From CAWJNF01 sp963844235 (GTDB taxonomy: Bacteria; Actinomycetota; Thermoleophilia; Gaiellales; Gaiellaceae), in NCBI GenBank assembly GCA_963844235.1, contig CAWJNF010000005.1, positions 868,001 to 932,000 on the forward strand: DNA of 64,000 nt. Direction: 5' to 3'. Below the pieces are notes generated by a model, which searched no databases, was not told the DNA's origin, and saw nothing but the letters and a program-made list of their open reading frames with translations. Of the stretch, positions 19,138-28,501 are shown in pieces (positions within the stretch are counted from its first letter, which is position 1; every line of letters starts with the position of its first letter). A program made the translations under genes and the position numbers.

Positions 19138-19420
19138 CTCCGCTGTCCGCTCGTGGGAGAGCACAAAGATCCTCGCGTCAGGTGCCGATCAGACGGCCGT
19201 GTCGTCTTCGCCGAGCTCAAACGCGACGGCCAGAGTCGAGGTGGCCGAGCTGCTCGGCGATTCGAAGCGCGGCGCGTCGCCGCGCCGGGTAACGCGTCGC
19301 TCCTGGGGGAGCAAGCGCCTGCATCGCGTCAGTCACGTGGATGCCTTCCCCAACCGTCACTTAACATGCGGACGTTCGTTCAGGGTACGGACCGGCTGAG
19401 CAGCGGACGAAAGCGGAGGC

Positions 19421-20653
19421 GTGAGGTTCGACCTTCTCCTGAAGGGCGGCGAGGTCGTCGATCCCGGTGGCGGCAAGTCCGGCGCCCTGGATGTGGCGAT
19501 CGCGCGTAACCGGATCGCCGAAGTCGATCGCTCGATCCCGGCAGAAAGCGCGGCGCGCACGATCGACGTCTCTGGATCGATCGTCACGCCCGGACTCGTC
19601 GACCTCCACACACACACCTTCGACGGCGTCAGCTACTGGGGGATCCGGCCGGATCCCGTCGCGTCGCGCACGGGCGTCACGACCTGGATCGACGCCGGCT
19701 CGCCGGGCGCGATGACGCTGCACGCCTTCCGCGAACAGGCGGTCAAGCCCGCGTCGGTGCGTATCTTCACGTTCCTCAATATCTCGCTGATCGGTCTGGT
19801 CAGTCCCAACTGGGAGCTGACCAACCTCGATTTCTGCGACGTCGAGATCTTCCGGCGGATGACCGACCTCAACCGGGATCTCGTGGTCGGCGTGAAGGCG
19901 CGCATCGACGCGATGACGGTCGGCGAGAACGGGCTCGAGCCGCTGCGGCGCGCCCGTCAGGCAGCGGAGGAGTGCGGGCTGCCGCTGATGGTGCACATCG
20001 CCTACGGCCCGCCCGAGATCGACGACGTGCTCGCGCTGCTGGCACCCGGCGACATCCTGACCCACTGCTTCACCGGGTTCACGATGAAGATCGTCGACGA
20101 GGACGGCAGGCTCCGCGAGTCGGCGCGGAGCGCCCGCGATCGAGGCGTGCTGATGGACGTCGGTCACGGTACCGGCTCGTTCGTGTTCGCGAGCGCGATG
20201 CCGCTGGTCGAACAGGGCTTCCTCCCGGACGTCATCTCCTCGGACATCCATCAGCTCAGCATCCGCGGCCCGATGGTCGACCTGCCGACCTGTCTCTCGA
20301 AATTCATGGCGCTCGGGCTGTCGCTCGAGCAGGTCGTCGAGGCGGCCACGATCGCCCCGGCCAGGGCCCTGGGCCTCGAGTCGGAGGTGGGGACGCTCCG
20401 TCCAGGCGCGTTCGCAGACGTCGCCGCATTCGCGGTCGACGAGGGCTCGTTCCAGTTCCACGACATCCGCATGAACGCCGTCGAGGGACGCCGGCTCCTG
20501 CGCAACACCCTCACCGTCGCGAACGGCCGCGTCATCGACCCCCTCCCGCCGGATCCACCGGCGCCGTGGATCTCCGACGAGTTCGTCTGGCCGCCGGACT
20601 CCTTCCACGGAGGCATCGTCATGCAACAGCGTGCGGGCCCACACGCGAGCTGA
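19421..20653 (+). CDS. amidohydrolase family metal-dependent hydrolase (dihydroorotase-like)
   Basis: 410 residues. Metal motif HTHTFDG follows VTPGLVDL. VVGVKARI carries the probable carboxylated Lys, VHIAYGPPE and THCF the later His ligands, and SSDIHQLSI the catalytic Asp. A typical composite beta-sandwich comes from the ends (KGGEVVDPGG and LTVANGRVIDPL). It most resembles the deacetylase/dihydroorotase-like branch; the exact substrate is unknown. GTG at 19421 follows GCGGAGG. Confidence 0.8.
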   Translation: MRFDLLLKGGEVVDPGGGKSGALDVAIARNRIAEVDRSIPAESAARTIDVSGSIVTPGLVDLHTHTFDGVSYWGIRPDPVASRTGVTTWIDAGSPGAMTLHAFREQAVKPASVRIFTFLNISLIGLVSPNWELTNLDFCDVEIFRRMTDLNRDLVVGVKARIDAMTVGENGLEPLRRARQAAEECGLPLMVHIAYGPPEIDDVLALLAPGDILTHCFTGFTMKIVDEDGRLRESARSARDRGVLMDVGHGTGSFVFASAMPLVEQGFLPDVISSDIHQLSIRGPMVDLPTCLSKFMALGLSLEQVVEAATIAPARALGLESEVGTLRPGAFADVAAFAVDEGSFQFHDIRMNAVEGRRLLRNTLTVANGRVIDPLPPDPPAPWISDEFVWPPDSFHGGIVMQQRAGPHAS

Positions 20654-20710
20654 CGCGCGCCGAGCGGCCGCTCGCTAGCAGGCGCGGGCCATTAGACTCC
20701 TGCGCCTGCC

Positions 20711-20803
20711 GTGGGATCGTTCGCCTCCGACCTGAGGGCCACGCAGAAGGAGCGCCTCCGGCTCGAGTCGGGCGGCGAGCTGCGCGACCCGGACGACCCG
20801 TGA
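20711..20803 (+). CDS. possible 30-residue leader or small protein
   Basis: GTG frame VGSFASDLRATQKERLRLES ending at TGA, which overlaps the next GTG (GTGA). It may be a small protein coupling translation of the membrane protein gene. Short length limits confidence. Confidence 0.3.
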   Translation: MGSFASDLRATQKERLRLESGGELRDPDDP

Positions 20804-21333
20804 TCCGCCGTGTGGTCGAGAAGCTGCGTGGCTCCAGAGCCGGCGGGCTCAGCCGTTCGGAGATAGGCGAACGGCTCGGCGGCTTCACCTACGGCACGAT
20901 CGTCGCCCTTGCAGTCATCGTGGCGGGGGCAAGGGCATACCCGGTCGAGGCCGGACACATTGCGGCGCTGGTTGTAGGCACCTCGGTCGTCTTCTGGCTC
21001 ACACATGTGTACGCCCACGGCCTGGCGCACAGTGTCGCCAAGGACGAACATCTCTCACTGGCGGTACTACGGCACATCGCCCGGCGAGAGCTGTCGATCG
21101 TGGGGGCGGCGCTTCCCCCCGTCGCCGCGCTGTTGCTCGGGGCCTTCGGGCTGGTCTCGACGAGGACCGCGACGTGGGCAGCGTTCGGCCTTGGCCTGGC
21201 CGTGCTCGCCGTGCAGGGAATCATCTTCGCCCGCGTCGAGCGCCTGGGGCGGCTCGGGACACTCGCGGTCGTCAGCGCGAACCTGGGCCTCGGCACCGTC
21301 CTGGTCGGCTTCAAGCTGGCGGTCAGCCACTGA
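20800..21333 (+). CDS. integral membrane protein, unknown function
   Basis: 177 residues with about four membrane segments: YGTIVALAVIVAGA, IAALVVGTSVVFWLTHVYAH, LPPVAALLLGAFGLV, and LAVLAVQGIIFA. The His-containing WLTHVYAHGLAHS recurs in small actinobacterial membrane proteins. No transport or enzyme motif is evident. Confidence 0.6.
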   Translation: MIRRVVEKLRGSRAGGLSRSEIGERLGGFTYGTIVALAVIVAGARAYPVEAGHIAALVVGTSVVFWLTHVYAHGLAHSVAKDEHLSLAVLRHIARRELSIVGAALPPVAALLLGAFGLVSTRTATWAAFGLGLAVLAVQGIIFARVERLGRLGTLAVVSANLGLGTVLVGFKLAVSH

Positions 21334-21431
21334 CGGATGGGCGTCGGCTTCACCGCGAGCGGCGTCTCACTCTGGCGAGCTAGGACCATGATCGAGATCG
21401 GTTTGCTGCGCCGACTTCCACCGGGTCGAGC

Positions 21432-22184
21432 TCAGCCGCGCGGCTCGAAGACCAAGGCGCTCACGATCGGCCGCGACTCCGGAGCGGGCTGGTCCTGCGT
21501 CGAGTACGGACGGTTGAGGAGATGTCTGCGATGCACGAGGGTCGTCGAGCCGCCTCCGTCGAGATTGACCGCGCTCTCGGCGCCGAGCTCGACCATCACC
21601 TCGGCCAGTTCGGGCATCGATAGCCCCCCGTCGACGCGCGAGCGCCGCCCGTCGCACGCCACGGCCAGGACGAAATCGGCCGAGATCCCGAGTGCGGCGC
21701 GGGGATGCCGGCCCTCCGTGATGTCGGAGTCGAACTGCCCCGCGCCGGCGGAGAACCCCTCGCGGTCCTCGCTGGGATCGAAAACGACGGCGCCGTCGCG
21801 GACGAGCAGCGGCCCCGCGTGCACCAGGTCTCCATCCGGCGCGTCGGGCGCCTCGTCGCGTGGAGCGAGGCGGATGTCCCCGCCCTCGACGACCACGCAG
21901 GCGCGGCGGGAAGCGTGCGGGTCAAGGATCTCCTCGTGGGGCACGGAGCGGCCACCGATCCAGAGATCGCCCAGCGGGCGATAGGGATCGCGAAGGAAGA
22001 AGCCGCCGATGATCGCCTCGTCGACCTCGTGCCCCGCGCACCAGACGTCGAGCCGCTCGGTGCGAGGGAAGTGCACCACCCGGGCGCGGGTCGAACAGCG
22101 CGGGTGCCGGACCGCGTAGAGGGTCGTCACCTCGCGATCGGCGAGCTCGTGCCGCCACAACAGGTACTCGACCCCGTCCGCCAT
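21432..22184 (-). CDS. phosphodiester glycosidase-family protein (NAGPA domain)
   Basis: 250 residues. The C-terminal region has the family core: RAALGISADFVLAVACDGR, then LAEVMVELGAESAVNLDGGG followed by STT. Family members hydrolyse sugar phosphodiesters or similar glycosidic bonds. No signal peptide is seen, so the protein may act inside the cell or have a start upstream of ATG 22184. Confidence 0.75.
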   Translation of the reverse strand: MADGVEYLLWRHELADREVTTLYAVRHPRCSTRARVVHFPRTERLDVWCAGHEVDEAIIGGFFLRDPYRPLGDLWIGGRSVPHEEILDPHASRRACVVVEGGDIRLAPRDEAPDAPDGDLVHAGPLLVRDGAVVFDPSEDREGFSAGAGQFDSDITEGRHPRAALGISADFVLAVACDGRRSRVDGGLSMPELAEVMVELGAESAVNLDGGGSTTLVHRRHLLNRPYSTQDQPAPESRPIVSALVFEPRG

Positions 22185-22435
22185 CGACGTGGCTTCAGCT
22201 CACCCTGGGGTCAGCATTCAGTCCGTCCTCACCTAGCCAGGCCGTCAGCAGGGGCGATTGCCGCCTCACAGACCGATCGTCGACGATTCCTGCCGCCAAA
22301 TCAAACAATCGGTGTCCACTGTGGAAGGCGCGGTGGCAAATCGCGTGGCCGCGCCGCGCTGGGTCGGCGGACACGCGCCTCAGCACGAGCAGGCGCCCGG
22401 GGACATGGCGCCCGCTCGTGCCTGTGGGGTGGCCG

Positions 22436-23455
22436 CTAGGCGGTGAGAGTGGAGAGATACTCGTAAGCTCCACGGGCGGTCTGACTGGGATCCGGGCTTC
22501 CCTCACGCTCGACGATGTACCAGTACTTGTGTGGCTTTCCGATCGCCTGGAAGATCCGGCGGAAGTCGATGACGCCCTGCCCCACATCAGTTTGCGTCGT
22601 CGAAGGCTCCGCTCCAGGAGCCGCCTGCTGGCCGTTCCAGTCCTTGATGTGGAAGTAGAGCAGTCGATCGTCCTGCTCGAGCAGGTTGATGTAGTGGACC
22701 GAGTCGACGCCCGTCGTGTGGCGCGTGTACTCGATCCACATCACATCCAGCTCGAAGAACACCAACTCAGGGTCGGTCTCCTCGATCCAAACGTCGAAGA
22801 GAACCTTGCCGGTCGTCGGATCGCGCTCGTACACCCACCTCTCGTTGTGGAGGTAGAAGCGCATGCCGTTCTTCTTCGTGAGCTCGCCCCACCTGTTGAA
22901 GTCCTCGGCCTGCCGTTTGTAGCCCTCCTCGTTCTGCCACTCCGGACTGAACTCGGCCGCGACCATCCCCAGGTTGTCCATCCCTGCCGCCTTGTCCTCT
23001 TCGACAAGAGCCTCGAGGGCATTGCGAAGGTTCCTCGGCGTTGCAAACGTGAGATGGAAGTTACCGAGCCCGCGCAGCCGCGCCTCCTCGAGCAGGTGCC
23101 GTACTTCCCTGGCTCGCTCGATGCTGCCGAAGCCGCTGAACTCGATTAGCTCGACGCCTCGGTAGCCGATGTCGCTGATCTCGCCAAGCTTGGAATAGAC
23201 ATCCGCTGGCGGCTGCTGGCTGAACGCGTACTCCTCCAACCCGATCGCGATCCGATGGCGTGGCACCAGTAGTCGCGGCCGACTCGCCGTGCCGAGCGCG
23301 GTCGAGGCGAGCGGGCCCGCCGCAGCGGTGGCGGTGAGGGCGACCCCCGCCGCGCCCACGCGGCGCATGAATGTTCTCCTGTCCATGCCCTCGCCGCCGT
23401 CCCGCTCTTCTGGGGCCCGACGCTCGTCCTGCGGCTCGCTGCTGTCGATTGTCAT
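22436..23455 (-). CDS. sugar phosphate isomerase/epimerase-like TIM barrel, Tat-exported
   Basis: 339 residues. A twin-arginine signal (DRRTFMRRVGAAGVALT) near residue 25 is followed by a xylose isomerase-like barrel: YRGVELIEFSGFG, NLGMVAAEFSP, HNERWVYE, VFFELDVMWIEY, YFHIKDWNG. The acidic and His residues of the metal site (E, D, H, E) are present. ATG at 23455 follows AAGGAG. The substrate is probably a sugar; specificity is unknown. Confidence 0.8.
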   Translation of the reverse strand: MTIDSSEPQDERRAPEERDGGEGMDRRTFMRRVGAAGVALTATAAAGPLASTALGTASRPRLLVPRHRIAIGLEEYAFSQQPPADVYSKLGEISDIGYRGVELIEFSGFGSIERAREVRHLLEEARLRGLGNFHLTFATPRNLRNALEALVEEDKAAGMDNLGMVAAEFSPEWQNEEGYKRQAEDFNRWGELTKKNGMRFYLHNERWVYERDPTTGKVLFDVWIEETDPELVFFELDVMWIEYTRHTTGVDSVHYINLLEQDDRLLYFHIKDWNGQQAAPGAEPSTTQTDVGQGVIDFRRIFQAIGKPHKYWYIVEREGSPDPSQTARGAYEYLSTLTA

Positions 23456-23828
23456 GTGGAACTCCTTCCAGCCCGTTCCTGAGCCAACGTCACAGCGGGA
23501 TCCCATTCGTCCCGTTCGCTCAGACGATCACCCCCTCTGACCTCGCGGAGCTGCCGGGGCGGCTTCCAGCGGTGAACGGCGGGCGACGAACGCGCCGAAA
23601 CGCGAGGGAGACATCGCGACTCGTCGCCTGCGGGCGGCACCGCCCCATAGGCCGGCTATCTATACCGGAGGTCGTTCGCTTCCGCTGGAGACGAATCGAG
23701 AGAATGTTCAGTTCTGTCCGACGAGCTCACGAGGCGCTGCCAGCGACCCTGCCGCCGCGCCTCTCACGCGCGGCAGGTCGGCTACGTCAAGGGGCTCGTC
23801 CTCGCACGCAGGGGTGAGCGGTGGCGGC

Positions 23829-23849
23829 GTTCGAATCCAGGCGGCCCCA
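23829..23849 (+). other. tRNA 3' end fragment, att-like scar F
   Basis: GTTCGAATCCAGGCGGCCCC followed by A matches the T-loop to discriminator of the tRNA-Met fragments with one missing G. It is the last scar of the series and abuts a truncated gene. Confidence 0.55.
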
Positions 23850-23891
23850 CGGCCAAGCTCTCGACGACCGAGAGCGGGCGCGGCAAGTATC

Positions 23892-24098
23892 TGTGAGCGG
23901 ACGTTGATCGAGGCGGGGCATTTCGGCCAGGTGCGTCAGACGCGGCAGACGTTCCAGGACACGGTGGGCGCGTCGTTCACCGGTCTGGTCGAGGCCGCGA
24001 CCGGGCGCAGGGTGGTCGCGTTCTTCTCGCAGGTCCACACGGACCCCGACATGGTGCTCGAGGGGTTCGTGCTGGAGCCGGACTCGCGCGCAGCCTAG
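23892..24098 (+). pseudogene. DUF2294-family gene, 5'-truncated
   Basis: Begins in the middle of the family pattern: CERTLIEAGHFGQVRQTRQT, FQDT, VVAFFSQVHTDPDM, ending FVLEPDSRAA. The N-terminal half and any start are absent. The break coincides with tRNA scar F about 40 bp upstream, so integration or deletion probably cut the gene. Confidence 0.7.
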
Positions 24099-24468
24099 GG
24101 GCGGGGCGGCCGTTGGGCGATTGGAGACGCCGTGCCGCCTGAATCGCCTCCTCGCGAGAACCGACGCAAGTCAGGTGATCCGTCAGGCTGTGATTTCCAG
24201 CAGCCGGCGAATGACGGGTGCCGTACCACACTGCAGCGTGAGCGTGTTTGCCTCGCTCCCCTGTCTTCTGGTGGGTCGCTATCAGCGTGTTGAGCACCGT
24301 GGAGTCGATGAACTCGACCTGCGAGAGATCGACGATCACCGAGTGCCCCGCTCGCACGAGCGTCCGCAACTCGTCGACAAGCTCCCCATTCGTGGCCAGG
24401 TCGTGCTCGCCGTAGAGCGCTACAAGCGCCAGGTCCGTGCCGAGCCGGCTGACCTCGATGTGCCTCAC
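23977..24468 (-). pseudogene. STAS-domain anti-sigma-factor antagonist with paired frameshifts
   Basis: Starts at GTG 24468 after GGGAGGAG. STAS core: LALVALYGEHDLATNGELVD, then VIVDLSQVEFIDSTVLNTLI with the phosphorylatable Ser. After GERGK the natural sequence (NTLTLQCGTAPVIRRLLEIT) continues in another frame for about 20 codons, and LTDHLTCVGSREEAIQAA returns to the first frame. Two compensating indels thus leave the frame open but scramble one segment. The C-terminus reads on antisense to the DUF2294 remnant. It would act in partner switching of a sigma factor if functional. Confidence 0.6.
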
Positions 24469-24750
24469 GGCTCCTCCCTCGCCGTGCGTGGCGGGAAATG
24501 CCTCCGCCGAGGCCGCTCCACCCGCACCGAGCAGAGCAACACCCGACGACGAAGTCAGCCCGTCACGCTCACGCATGACGGTGCCTAACGGCAATATGGC
24601 GTCACCGTTCACCACCCGCCAGACCCGTACCAGGTGAGGAGTTGAAGGCCGCCGCTGAGGCCGCAGCACGAGCGGCGACCCGGGGCGCGTCAAGGAGCCC
24701 AGCCAGCGCGTCACTGCGCCGTGGGGCGCCAGCGTCGGCGGGTAGCCGGG

Positions 24751-25806
24751 TTACGGCCAGGCCCGGTCGCCGGCGAGCTTCGGCCCGAACCCGCCCGGGA
24801 CGTCGACCGGCGTCAGCGTGGCCAGGTCGAGGACGACCGCGCTGCCTGCGCCCCGGCTGAAGGCGACCGAGCCGAGGCTCGGGGACGCGGAGACGCCGAA
24901 GACGTCGCCGTGCGCCGCCAGCACATCGATCGCGTGTGACGAGGCGTCCACCAGGACCAGGTCGCCCGCATATACCCCGGGCGCCGTGCGAGTCAGGCGA
25001 ACGGCCGCGAGAGCCGTGTCGGACACCCACCGCGGTTCCGTGTAGAAGACGGCGCAGGTCCCGTCGAGGAGCACGGTTCGCGGCGCGCCCTGCTGCGTAT
25101 CCATGACGACGATATCGCCGGCGCGGAAACCCGGCGGCGGGCCACCGCACTGCGTCTGCTCGCGCAGGAACGCGATCCGCTCGCCGTTCGGGGCGATCGA
25201 CGCGTGCCGCGAGCGGCGGCCGGTGGTGGCGCGGAACGCGGACCCCGACAGCACGTCGACCACCCAGACGTCGTACCGCGAGACGTCCACGTCGTTTCCC
25301 TCGACGACGACCATCGCCTCTCCCGCGGTGTCGAAGGCGAAGCCGAGGATCGTCGCCGAGTCGATCCCGGTGCGTATCCCCGGCAGGCTGCCGCCGTTGG
25401 AGAACTGGACGAGCCGGCGGATCGCGCCGCTCCGCGTGCGCAGCCAGACGGAGTTGACCTGGCGATCGCGCCGGCCAGAGTGGTCGGGCAGGAAGGCGAC
25501 GCGCTTGCCGTCCAGCGCCACCGGGCCGAACGCGTTCCGGATCCTGAAGCGCAGACTGCCGGTGACGGCGTCGCGGCCCACGATGCGATCGGCGCCCGTG
25601 TCTCCGGCGAGGAGCGTGCCGGCGAGGGACCAGAACCGGTAGGAGCCGAACGTCCGGATGCCCGCTCCGTCCGCGTCGAGCACCCGCGTCGAGGAGGCGA
25701 GCGCCACGGCCACGGCGGGAGGCCCGAGCGCGACAGCGGGACCAGCCGCGGGCAGCAGAGCCGCGAGCGCGACGCAGAGCCACAACAAGCGGCGAACCAT
25801 TCGCAT
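24751..25806 (-). CDS. secreted TolB/WD40-like beta-propeller protein
   Basis: 351 residues. Signal peptide (MRMVRRLLWLCVALAALLPA) with cleavage after a GPAVA-like site. Repeated propeller blades of the type FAFDTAGEAMVVV, ASIAPNGERIAF, and SASPSLGSVAFSRG follow. Probably periplasmic or external; ligand unknown. ATG at 25806 is chosen because the signal peptide starts there. Confidence 0.7.
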   Translation of the reverse strand: MRMVRRLLWLCVALAALLPAAGPAVALGPPAVAVALASSTRVLDADGAGIRTFGSYRFWSLAGTLLAGDTGADRIVGRDAVTGSLRFRIRNAFGPVALDGKRVAFLPDHSGRRDRQVNSVWLRTRSGAIRRLVQFSNGGSLPGIRTGIDSATILGFAFDTAGEAMVVVEGNDVDVSRYDVWVVDVLSGSAFRATTGRRSRHASIAPNGERIAFLREQTQCGGPPPGFRAGDIVVMDTQQGAPRTVLLDGTCAVFYTEPRWVSDTALAAVRLTRTAPGVYAGDLVLVDASSHAIDVLAAHGDVFGVSASPSLGSVAFSRGAGSAVVLDLATLTPVDVPGGFGPKLAGDRAWP

Positions 25807-25855
25807 GGAACGGTAGAGCGCCATCCGGCCGGAGAGGGCTGCGAGAATCTGGCAG

Positions 25856-26413
25856 GTGAGCGAGGAGTTCGAATCCCTCAAGGGGCACCTGCTCATTGCG
25901 GCGCCGTCCCTCGTCGACCCGAACTTCCGGCGCACCGTCGTACTCGTCACCGAGCACACCGAAGAAGGCGCCATGGGCGTCGTCCTGAATCGTGCGGCGC
26001 CGATCGAGGTCGCGGACGCGATTCCGCACCTCGCAGGCATGGCGGGAGAGGGCGCGCTCGTGTATGTCGGGGGCCCGGTGCAGCAGGAGGCCGTCGTCGC
26101 GCTCGCCGAGCTCGACGATCCGGCTGTCGCGGCCGCGATCGCGTTCGAGAGCGTCGGCTACCTGCCCTCGGACGTCGACCCAGAAGCAATCGGCGGGGCG
26201 GTCCTGCGGCTGCGGATCTTCGCGGGCTACTCCGGCTGGGGGGCCGGGCAGCTCGAAGGCGAGCTCGCTGAGTCGGCCTGGATCGTCGAGCCCGCCATCG
26301 TCGAGGACGTCTTCGCGCCCGACCCCGAGGGCTTGTGGAGCAGCGTGTTGCGCCGCAAGGGGGGCCCCTTCGCGGTGCTGGCCACGATTCCGCCGGATCC
26401 GTCGCTGAACTAG
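25856..26413 (+). CDS. YqgE/AlgH family protein
   Basis: 185 residues with the family hallmarks LLIAAPSLVDPNFRRTVVLV near the N-terminus, GAMGVVLNR, VYVGGPVQ, and RIFAGYSGWGAGQLEGEL. Family members are cytosolic and of uncertain function (implicated in regulation in some bacteria). GTG start at 25856, divergent from the propeller gene. Confidence 0.9.
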   Translation: MSEEFESLKGHLLIAAPSLVDPNFRRTVVLVTEHTEEGAMGVVLNRAAPIEVADAIPHLAGMAGEGALVYVGGPVQQEAVVALAELDDPAVAAAIAFESVGYLPSDVDPEAIGGAVLRLRIFAGYSGWGAGQLEGELAESAWIVEPAIVEDVFAPDPEGLWSSVLRRKGGPFAVLATIPPDPSLN

Positions 26414-26430
26414 TCAGGGGCTGCGGGAGC

Positions 26431-26543
26431 GGGCCGGATGAGATCCGGCCCCTACGGGGAGCCGCGAGTCGGGGCCGGGCCGGATGAGATCCGGCCCCTA
26501 CGAGTGGGGCCGGGCTCGAGCGGGCCTGGATGAGATCCGGCCC
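26431..26543. repeat. three copies of a 21-bp perfect hairpin unit
   Basis: GGGCCGGAT-GAG-ATCCGGCCC at 26431-26451 and again at 26477-26497, then a third copy at 26522-26543 with an extra T. Each is followed by CCTAC. The nine-base-pair stems between convergent genes could act as bidirectional terminators or represent a mobile palindromic repeat. Confidence 0.8.
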
Positions 26544-26546
26544 CTA

Positions 26547-26924
26547 CTACACGTCCGGGAGACCGCGCAGCCCGATCGTTCCCTGGGCGGCCGCGCTCTC
26601 TGCTGCGAGGCGGCGCAGTCTCGTCCGAACCTGAGACACGAAATCGGTGCTGGAAGGGTCCGGGATCTGCGACAGGACAACCCGCTTCCGGCGCGGGGCG
26701 ACGTCGGCGACGTCGTCGATCGGGACGAGCACGAGACGGCGCCCCAGGACGCCGGCGCGGACGACGAGGGCGTCAGGCTCCTCGGGTCGTCGCCGGAACA
26801 TGACGGCCTCGACGAGGCCGAAGCGGCCATCGGGGGAGTCGACCCGGAAGCCCTCGCAGCGACAGAGCCAGTAGAAGCGCGGACCGAGCGTTTCCCGTAG
26901 CGATAGTGGTTCGTGAGTGTTCAT
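26547..26924 (-). CDS. hypothetical protein, possible PRC-barrel-like
   Basis: 125 residues: GFRVDSPDGRFGLVEAVMFR, DALVVRAGVLGRRLVLVPID, DVADVAPRRKRVVLSQ. The strands and the xVxPR.KRV motif are similar to PRC-barrel-like ribosome-maturation or photosynthetic-barrel folds, but I do not assign a family. ATG start at 26924. Confidence 0.6.
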   Translation of the reverse strand: MNTHEPLSLRETLGPRFYWLCRCEGFRVDSPDGRFGLVEAVMFRRRPEEPDALVVRAGVLGRRLVLVPIDDVADVAPRRKRVVLSQIPDPSSTDFVSQVRTRLRRLAAESAAAQGTIGLRGLPDV

Positions 26925-27079
26925 GGCAGGTGCTTATACAGCCCGGGTCCTAAGCGGAGGCAAAGCTCGCGTTAAGGAATGTTGACGCCCGCGGCGAACG
27001 GTGTAAAGAGCTCGTTTCAGAGTGAAGACACGGCCTCGTGCTTCCTTCTGGAGTGCGCTCCGAACCAGCGGGCCCGGAA

Positions 27080-28303
27080 ATGGAAAGCGTCATACTCCAA
27101 GGGGTGCACGAGAGCTCTGCCTGGGCCAGCCGGCGAGCGGCAAGACGGCGCGCATCCCGGCGCTGGCGCATCGGGGCGCTCGCAGCTCTCGCCCTGCTCG
27201 CAGCGGGTGTCGCGTTCGCAATCGTCGAACTGACGGGCTCGGACGGAAACGCATCGCCGGCAGCCGGCGGCCGGGCCACCGAGCCGGAGTCGGCGCTGCA
27301 GCCTCCGGAGCCACCGGCGGCCGAGCCCCGGGTCGCGGCGCCGCCCGATGCGACCGTCTCGATCGCAGCCGTCGGCGATGTCGTCATGGGCACGGTCGGG
27401 GACCTCCCGCCCGACGGCGGTCGCACGTTCTTCGACGGCGTCGACCAGGTGCTCCGTGGAGACGTTGTTCTCGGGAACCTCGAAGGGACGCTCTCGACGG
27501 GCGGCACCTCCAAGTGCGGGGACGGAAGTCCCAACTGTTTCGCCTTCCAGACGCCCCCGTCGTACGGGCGCTGGCTCTCCCGTGCCGGCTTCAACGTCCT
27601 CAATCTCGCGAACAACCATGCCTTCGACTTCGGCGAGACCGGGCTCCAGCAGACTGTCCGGGCGCTGAACCGTCACGACCTGAAGCACACCGGCCGGCCG
27701 GGACAGATCGCCTATGTCGACTCGGGGCCGGTTCGGATCGCGCTCATCGGCTTCGCGTCGTATCCGTGGGCGCAGAGCCTTCTCGATCTGCGGGGAGCGA
27801 GGCGCATCGTGAGCCGGGCAGCCGAGCGGGCCGACCTCGTCGTGGTCACCTTCCACGGGGGGGCCGAGGGCTCGGACAAGACGCACGTGCCGCACGGCAC
27901 CGAATGGTTCCTGGGTGAGAACCGTGGCAACCTTCGTGCGTTCTCGCGCGCCGTCGTCGACGCTGGGGCGGATCTCGTCGTAGGACACGGGCCGCACGTG
28001 CTGCGTGGCATGGAGTGGTACAAGGGCCGCCTGATCGCTTACAGCCTCGGCAACTTCGCGGGCTACGGCGTCTTCTCGCTGAGCGGCCCGTTAGGGATCA
28101 GCGGGGTGCTGAAGGTGACGCTGCGGGCCGACGGTCGCTGGGTCGGCGGCCGCCTCGTCCCGACGCACATGGTCGGCCGGGGCATCCCGGCGCTCGACGC
28201 CGCGGAGCGCGCTCACGGGATCGTCAGGACGCTCTCGCGACAGGACTTCGGCGCCCGAGCGGTGCGCGTGACTCCCACCGGTCGCCTGCTACGGCCTGGC
28301 TAG
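27080..28303 (+). CDS. CapA-family metallophosphatase-like protein, membrane-anchored
   Basis: 407 residues. A basic cytosolic lead and one membrane anchor (LAALALLAAGVAFAIVEL) are followed by a Pro/Ala-rich spacer. Then comes the CapA domain: IAAVGDVVMG, DVVLGNLEG, NVLNLANNHAFDFGE, VVVTFHGGAE, VVGHGPHVLRG, AYSLGNFAGY. CapA proteins take part in poly-gamma-glutamate synthesis, though many family members have other roles. The active site faces outward. ATG at 27080 lacks a strong ribosome site; GTG at 27104 is possible. Confidence 0.85.
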   Translation: MESVILQGVHESSAWASRRAARRRASRRWRIGALAALALLAAGVAFAIVELTGSDGNASPAAGGRATEPESALQPPEPPAAEPRVAAPPDATVSIAAVGDVVMGTVGDLPPDGGRTFFDGVDQVLRGDVVLGNLEGTLSTGGTSKCGDGSPNCFAFQTPPSYGRWLSRAGFNVLNLANNHAFDFGETGLQQTVRALNRHDLKHTGRPGQIAYVDSGPVRIALIGFASYPWAQSLLDLRGARRIVSRAAERADLVVVTFHGGAEGSDKTHVPHGTEWFLGENRGNLRAFSRAVVDAGADLVVGHGPHVLRGMEWYKGRLIAYSLGNFAGYGVFSLSGPLGISGVLKVTLRADGRWVGGRLVPTHMVGRGIPALDAAERAHGIVRTLSRQDFGARAVRVTPTGRLLRPG

Positions 28304-28501
28304 GACCGGGCGCGAGCCCGCTCTGGCAGCGGGCTGCGCTGCGACAACGGTGTGCCGATTGCGTGTCGAAATTGCCGTTGCCATTTGACCCTGTCCGTCT
28401 GCCCTGGTACTTTCCCCCACTTGAATCTGCGGTCATTCGCAGAGGCTTTTCCGCGGCGGGAGGGGACGATCATCGGTAGCCGAACGAGAAGGTTGCTCGC
28501 G

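Noticed and set aside
26431..26543. CRISPR array
   Set aside because: The repeats are self-complementary hairpins with short unequal gaps; no spacers of constant length.
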